Shown: positions 60,042 through 64,000 of the stretch, piece by piece | How positions within the stretch are numbered: position 1 is the first letter of the stretch | How the letters are laid out: each line of letters begins with the position of its first letter | NCBI GenBank assembly: GCA_023410475.1 | Contig: JAEYPS010000028.1 | Coordinates: 124,001 to 188,000 of the forward strand | Length of the DNA: 64,000 nt | Direction of reading: 5' to 3' | Source of the DNA: Bacillota bacterium | GTDB taxonomy: Bacteria > Bacillota > Clostridia > Christensenellales > SZUA-584 | The notes under the pieces: model-generated | Told to the model about the DNA's origin: nothing | What the model saw: only the letters and a program-made list of their open reading frames with translations | The model's database searches: none | Program-made: the position numbers and the translations under genes

Positions 60042-60157
60042 GACTGCCTGTGAAAAATCATAGGACGGAAGAAGAACGCGGTATTGAGAACTGCAATATG
60101 ATAGAAAATCAAAAGTTAATCGATGAAGGGATGATAAAAACAAAACAATATGAATGA
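60014..60157 (+). CDS. Possible 47-residue ORF
   Basis: TTG at 60014, with AGGAAGTG about 8 bases upstream. The peptide is charged, opening MNNRYNRSARLPV and rich in Glu, Asn and Lys later. Its beginning lies in repeat copy A. No family is recognised, and it may be a fragment in a decayed zone. Confidence 0.3.
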   Translation: MNNRYNRSARLPVKNHRTEEERGIENCNMIENQKLIDEGMIKTKQYE

Positions 60158-60188
60158 CCGTGATATGACGGAGGAGGACCATGTTATA

Positions 60189-60360
60189 ATGAACAATGAT
60201 ATAACGGAGCACTGCCCGGCGCCTCCGGAACTGGGAGACCCCGCGCCGAGTTTACCGCTGTGACTACGGCGGGAGATATAAACCTTTCCGGTTACCGGGG
60301 AAGGTGGCTTATACTGTTTTCACACCCCGGCGACTTTACGCCTGTATTATCTGTGTCGTA
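60189..60360 (+). pseudogene. Truncated, frameshifted peroxiredoxin fragment
   Basis: The frame from ATG 60189 gives ELGDPAPS. After a one-base loss near 60250 it continues FTAVTTAGDINLSGYRGRW and LILFSHPGDFTPV, the N-terminus of a 1-Cys (Prx6-like) peroxiredoxin. The sequence then departs from the family exactly where the catalytic Cys (FTPVC) should be and stops at TAG. The remaining two thirds of the gene are absent, replaced by the AT-rich islet. Confidence 0.75.
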
Positions 60361-60401
60361 GAATGTGTAGAAACTTAGTAATCAAATAGGATTTGTGAAG
60401 C

Positions 60402-60689
60402 TTACTCGGATAATTTTGGTCCAATAGATACTGCAACTGAATTTATATATTTGCCCTTATTATTATCTCCATTCATAATGATAAAGTTTTTATTATTTGT
60501 ATGAGGTTGATTGAAGAGACGTAAAATAAAGTGTTTTTTAGTTTTTACGGTTAATGCCCTAAGAAGAGAATTAATATATTCTGGGTCATCAGCTAATGAT
60601 GCCATATTATTCTTTATTAATTCGTGTGCTATATACGTTTCTAAAGCTTTTTTATTTATCAAGTTTTCGCCTCTCATATTATTGATCAT
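60402..60689 (-). CDS. Small protein of the AT-rich islet
   Basis: 95 residues, AT-rich, with no membrane segment. It is charged and helical at the N-terminus (INKKALETYIAHELIKNNMASLADDPEYINSLLRALTVK) and Asn-rich later. AAGGAGG lies about 8 bases before the ATG, a strong site. It follows the membrane-GAF gene by 44 bases on the same strand. No family is recognised. The tight pairing suggests the two work together. Confidence 0.72.
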   Translation of the reverse strand: MINNMRGENLINKKALETYIAHELIKNNMASLADDPEYINSLLRALTVKTKKHFILRLFNQPHTNNKNFIIMNGDNNKGKYINSVAVSIGPKLSE

Positions 60690-60733
60690 TGCATATCCTC
60701 CTTACTATTTTTATTTTAAGTGGCGCCCAATAT

Positions 60734-61651
60734 TCATATCGAAATTTGAGCTTTTTTGTTAACAATGCATTCAAAGATAGGCACCAATAGTTCACTAAAG
60801 AGTTGAAGAATCTTAATAGATTGCATTTCCATAGTTTCAAATGCACCAATAACACTTGAATCTGCTGCTAAAAAGCCATAGTATGCATAAGTGTTCCTGG
60901 GCTCCTTAACGACGTATTCAGGTAATACCTGCCTAATATAGTATGCATCAGTTTTTATTGGTGTTATTATTGCAGTTTTATATTTAGAGTCCCAGTCATG
61001 GGTTGTGTTTGAATACAACTTCCTTTTTGATGCTTCAATTAAATCATTACAGTAGTAATAAGGTTTATGTTCGTCAAAAATCTCTCTAATAGCAGTGTTA
61101 CCTTGAGAACTAACATGACAATTATCTTCCGAAAGCCTAGTAGGATCGGTATTCGTACTTCGGGACAAAACTTTTAAATTTATATCAGAAAAATTATTAG
61201 TCCATCTTTTATCAAATCTTGCTCCTTTTATGCATACACTGATGTCACTTTGGTCTGTAACAATGCATAATAATTTTTGTATATATTCTCCAACTTGGTG
61301 GCATATGTTATTTAAATCATCATATAAAACATGATCGTCATCATATTTTTTACTATTGATGTAAATACATCTTTCGTTTAAATATGTAATAACTTGAGTA
61401 ACGATATTATTATTTGTATCTAAAGTAATTCGTAGTTTTGTTTTTTGTTTTTTTTGATGTTTTATGTAGAAAAAAAGTGTATTTAAAAATATGATTAATA
61501 CAATTAATATCCACCAAAATAATGCAGGTAAAGTGAATGTGGGTTTATTAGATTGAGTAGAGTTATTCGAGTCCTTAAATAAGTTTATGACAGCAACAAT
61601 GGTTAAAGTTATCTGACAGATAATACTAATGAATGTTTTTTTATCATGCAT
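60734..61651 (-). CDS. Membrane protein with C-terminal GAF-like domain
   Basis: 305 residues. Two membrane segments (about 7-25 and 43-63) are followed by a basic stretch (KHQKKQKTKLR), a helical region and a GAF-like fold (about 110-300), recognisable at YKTAIITPIKTDAYY, YAYYGFLAADSSVIGAFETMEMQSIKILQLFSELLVPIFE. Such a protein could be a membrane-tethered sensor or effector. AT content is far above that of the neighbours, and it is co-oriented with the small gene downstream. The family beyond the GAF-like part is not recognised. Confidence 0.78.
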   Translation of the reverse strand: MHDKKTFISIICQITLTIVAVINLFKDSNNSTQSNKPTFTLPALFWWILIVLIIFLNTLFFYIKHQKKQKTKLRITLDTNNNIVTQVITYLNERCIYINSKKYDDDHVLYDDLNNICHQVGEYIQKLLCIVTDQSDISVCIKGARFDKRWTNNFSDINLKVLSRSTNTDPTRLSEDNCHVSSQGNTAIREIFDEHKPYYYCNDLIEASKRKLYSNTTHDWDSKYKTAIITPIKTDAYYIRQVLPEYVVKEPRNTYAYYGFLAADSSVIGAFETMEMQSIKILQLFSELLVPIFECIVNKKAQISI

Positions 61652-62263
61652 AGAAATCCCCGAATAAGTAAAATAAAGCCTATATGCAATTTATCATACA
61701 ATATGTGAGATTATATGTCAATTATAAATATGTGATTAAAAAGTAGACTTAATAACAGTTGATTCGCGAATAGCCTATAATTTTAGTGACCGATCACGAA
61801 AATCCTAATACCTCAACGCAGAGCTATTAGGGCTCTCTATAGATTCAAAATCCATCGCATATAGCATGGATAATAAACATATGTCGGAATATCGGCGTTG
61901 AAATTTCTTTTCCCGTCATAGACGACCGTAGTATGAAGATATCGAAGATGTACGGGACGCTGCAGCCGGGCTTGTATTATTATATTTCGCAGAAAACCTG
62001 AAGCCCAAACACGGGCTTCTTTCATTTGTGCCGCAGCAGGCAACATCGTTGAGCTAAAAAGCATATTTAACAGAAGCGATAGTATTGAATGATTGTACAG
62101 CCGCAGCGCCATTTAAAGAAGAACTGTAAAATGTTTTCGATTAAACATGCTGCCGGTATCAAATGCTATTGCATTTATAATAAGATATGGTTATATTCTA
62201 TCTGTAATCATTGCACTTTGTAAGAGGCAAGACAAAATACGGCAATATGGGAGTTTGAAGCTT
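61652..62263. other. Non-coding zone with repeat copy B
   Basis: About 610 bases without a supported gene. It contains the diverged direct repeat copy B (62001-62111) with an AAGCCC/GGGCTT hairpin. The upstream part (61652-62000) presumably holds the promoter of the minus-strand islet genes. The last 150 bases should hold the bactofilin promoter. Confidence 0.5.
62001..62111 (+). repeat. Diverged direct repeat, copy B
   Basis: Matches copy A (59913-60041) at the hairpin plus TTTCATTTG, the GCTAAAAA segment and the end (TTGAAT...CCGCAGCGCCA), in the same order and orientation but about 18 bases shorter. Confidence 0.55.
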
Positions 62264-62638
62264 ATGTTTAAATTTGAAAAAGCGAAAAAAGCACATGATG
62301 AGAAAATGCAAGTTCTCGTCCCTGCGGAATCCGTTATAACGGGCAAAATAGAAACCAGAAGCGATATTGGAATTTACGGCCATGTCGGCGGAGATGTCAG
62401 TACATCCGGCAATGTCTATATAGGCGAAGGCGCAAAAGTAAACGGAAACATCGTCGGCTTTGATATTCATATTCACGGGGATGTTGCGGGCAATATCAGC
62501 GCTGACGGAGAGTTTGTGATGTATGCAGATGCTTCGTTGTCCGGAGATATTAAGGCGGCAGGCATAAGAATGGAAAAGGGTATAAAATACGATGGGCACA
62601 TTTCAATTTCTATGGAAGCCCGAATCAATCCTGTTTGA
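62264..62638 (+). CDS. Bactofilin family protein
   Basis: 124 residues from the ATG at 62264 (GGGAG 10 bases upstream). The frame runs upstream to 62147 without a ribosome site. The core is a right-handed beta-helix of short repeats rich in Gly and Asp: ITGKIETRSDIGIYGHVGGDVSTSGNVYIGEGAKVNGNIVG, HIHGDVAGNISADGEFVMYADASLSGDIKAAG. Bactofilins polymerise at the membrane and organise cell-shape or wall enzymes. The N-terminal KFEKAKKAHDEK tail is the usual flexible arm. Confidence 0.9.
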   Translation: MFKFEKAKKAHDEKMQVLVPAESVITGKIETRSDIGIYGHVGGDVSTSGNVYIGEGAKVNGNIVGFDIHIHGDVAGNISADGEFVMYADASLSGDIKAAGIRMEKGIKYDGHISISMEARINPV

Positions 62639-63035
62639 GATAGAAGCACAGTATAAAGCCGGAAGCACTATAATTTTGCCCTTTTATTAATTATTGGTTT
62701 CAGTAAAATGATAATTAATTTGAACTGTATTTCATAGAATCGGTGTTTGCGCCCGAAATATATCGCATAATACAAGATTTAATAAAATATTGAAAGATAA
62801 TAATTGTTTTTTCCTCACTATTGTATTATAATTATATGGCGTATAAATATTTTTTCTTTCGGTTGACAGCGATGTCAAGATTTGAAGTTTCTAGGGTGGG
62901 AAGCTTAAGCTTCCGCTCTTTTTTTATGATACTGACGTAAAGAAAAGCGCGGAATGGTATTTAAATAAAACCAGAATAGCGTTTGAAATTTTGGTTTTAT
63001 AAAAGAATATATAAATATTTAAGAAAGGATTCAAA
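62639..63035. promoter_or_regulatory. Leader region of oadA with two inverted repeats
   Basis: 397 bases. TTGACA-GCGA-TGTCAA (62863-62878) forms a small perfect stem. A 16-base palindrome GGAAGCTTAAGCTTCC at about 62900-62916 is followed by GCTC and seven T, a terminator-like or attenuator structure about 110 bases before the oadA start. No recognised riboswitch class. Confidence 0.5.
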
Positions 63036-64000
63036 ATGAAAATCAACATCACAGAGACAGTGCTAAGAGACGCCAACCAATCTCTCATAGCTACCCGTAT
63101 GCCGTTTTCCGACTTTGAAGGAATACTCGAGACGATGGATAACGCAGGCTATTATTCTCTTGAATGCTGGGGCGGCGCCACGTTCGATTCGTGCCTTAGG
63201 TATCTTAACGAAGACCCGTGGGAGAGGCTAAGGAAAATAAAGGCGAAAGTCAAGAAGACGAAGCTGCAGATGCTGCTGAGGGGGCAAAACATACTTGGTT
63301 ACAAGCATTATCCTGATGAGGTTGTCCGCAAGTTTGTCGCTCACGCGGCCGACAGCGGCATGGACATTTTCAGGATATTCGACGCTCTCAATGACTTTAG
63401 AAATATCGAAGTGGCTATAGACGAAACAAAGAAGCACAAAGCGCACGCACAGGGCACTATCTGCTATACGATAAGCCCTATACACAACCTTGAAAAATAC
63501 GCTTCGATGGGAAAACAGCTTGAAGGCATGGGCGTAGATTCCATATGCATAAAGGATATGGCGGGCATTATGGGGCCGCAGGAAGCTTATGACCTTGTCA
63601 AAGCTCTTACCGAGAGCGTAAAGGTGCCCATTGTTTTGCACACGCACTCGACGACCGGCCTTGGCCCCATTACATACGTAAAGGCGATAGAGGCAGGCTG
63701 CACAGGCATCGACTGCGCCATATCATGCTTCTCGGGAGGAACGTCTCAGCCTTCAACAGAAACGCTTGTTTACGCTATTGAGCAGATGGGATTTAAAACA
63801 GGCGTCGACGAAAAGATACTAAAAAACATCAACGATTACTTTAAGCCGGTAAAGCAGAAATACATCGATTCAGGAGTTATGGATTCGTTCGTAATGGGAA
63901 CGGAAACAGACGCTTTGGTTTATCAGGTGCCGGGCGGCATGCTATCGAATCTGCTGTCGCAGCTCAAAGCGCAAAATTCCATAGATCGTCTGGACGAGGT
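63036..64000 (+). CDS. oadA: Oxaloacetate decarboxylase alpha / pyruvate-carboxylase-type carboxyltransferase (runs off the window)
   Basis: The first 321 residues of a biotin-dependent carboxyltransferase alpha subunit, a DRE-TIM metallolyase. Motifs are ITETVLRDANQSLIATRM (start of the barrel, with the metal Asp), GYYSLECWGGATFDSCLRYLNEDPWERL, LQMLLRGQNILGYKHYPD, DIFRIFDALNDFRN, ICIKDMAGIMGPQEAYDLV (with the catalytic-site Lys) and LHTHSTTGLGPITYVKAIEAGCTGIDCAISCFSGGTSQPSTE. In anaerobes this is usually OadA of the sodium-pumping or soluble decarboxylase. The biotin domain is outside the window. AAAGGAT lies 8 bases before the ATG. Confidence 0.95.
   Translation, partial: MKINITETVLRDANQSLIATRMPFSDFEGILETMDNAGYYSLECWGGATFDSCLRYLNEDPWERLRKIKAKVKKTKLQMLLRGQNILGYKHYPDEVVRKFVAHAADSGMDIFRIFDALNDFRNIEVAIDETKKHKAHAQGTICYTISPIHNLEKYASMGKQLEGMGVDSICIKDMAGIMGPQEAYDLVKALTESVKVPIVLHTHSTTGLGPITYVKAIEAGCTGIDCAISCFSGGTSQPSTETLVYAIEQMGFKTGVDEKILKNINDYFKPVKQKYIDSGVMDSFVMGTETDALVYQVPGGMLSNLLSQLKAQNSIDRLDE

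Noticed and set aside
1..64000. tRNA genes, rRNA, CRISPR arrays and complete insertion sequences
   Set aside because: Scanned by eye for the tRNA T-arm signature, regularly spaced repeats and transposase motifs. None was convincing.

Overview
The window reads as one contiguous chromosomal stretch of an anaerobic member of the Clostridia (Bacillota). This rests on strong AAGGAGG-type Shine-Dalgarno sites, TTGACA/TATAAT promoters, an EpsC-type CysE, a SpoIID-family protein, BlaI/BlaR-type genes, an iron alcohol dehydrogenase and an oxaloacetate decarboxylase alpha chain. No tRNA, rRNA, CRISPR array or complete insertion sequence was seen. Base composition is moderately GC-rich over most genes. 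It drops clearly in a few islets (8.7-9.1, 48.5-49.4, 54.4-57.4 and 60.4-61.7 kb), which may be acquired or fast-evolving.

Layout. 1-3.1 kb: serS (partial) and argS with a DUF218 membrane protein, all on the minus strand. 3.2-4.7 kb: a TagO/WecA-type transferase behind a coupled leader ORF, then a small XRE regulator with a palindromic operator. 4.8-5.5 kb: a DUF559 nuclease-like gene framed by inverted copies of a structured repeat. 5.7-8.7 kb: a secreted SpoIID protein with a dockerin, followed by a membrane-anchored cohesin protein. 8.7-11.3 kb: a small membrane protein, a lipoprotein and an acyltransferase-like protein. 11.4-17.9 kb: a sulfur block, with cysE divergent from nifS-nifU-metA-cysK-rrf2-metY. 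These make O-acetylserine and O-acetylhomoserine, sulfhydrylate them, and build Fe-S clusters, probably under an IscR/CymR-like regulator. 18.0-20.0 kb: a TrmB-type regulator with a lysA-like decarboxylase.

20.2-29.2 kb: a GNAT-YoaP protein, a transglutaminase with Ig-like domains, and a Dlt-like surface-modification operon (adenylase, carrier, MBOAT, SGNH protein, lipoprotein) that ends in an Asp/Glu racemase. 29.4-38.8 kb: tex, an amino-acid permease, a BlaI/BlaR pair with twin operators, an iron alcohol dehydrogenase, a flavin reductase and an S9 peptidase lipoprotein. 38.7-49.2 kb: an FAD oxidoreductase, a LysE exporter, a ferritin-like protein, two c-di-GMP enzymes, a 37-residue cysteine-rich peptide, PEBP and PrcB-like lipoproteins, a RimK-like ATP-grasp enzyme and a small exported protein. 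49.4-59.8 kb: an ABC exporter, LemA with a DUF2207 protein, a tandem family of three propeller-like lipoproteins (the third frameshifted), a GH30 lipoprotein and a membrane protein. 59.9-62.6 kb: a rearranged zone holding a truncated peroxiredoxin, an AT-rich two-gene islet between diverged direct repeats, and a bactofilin. 63.0 kb to the end: oadA (partial).

The best candidates for something undescribed are: (1) the cohesin/dockerin pair centred on a SpoIID peptidoglycan protein rather than a cellulase; (2) the Dlt-like operon, whose adenylase has a Lys in the substrate pocket and lacks the D-Ala-associated Cys, and which sits next to an Asp/Glu racemase; (3) the DUF559 gene whose start region and stop codon lie in flanking structured repeats; and (4) the AT-rich membrane-GAF plus small-protein pair.
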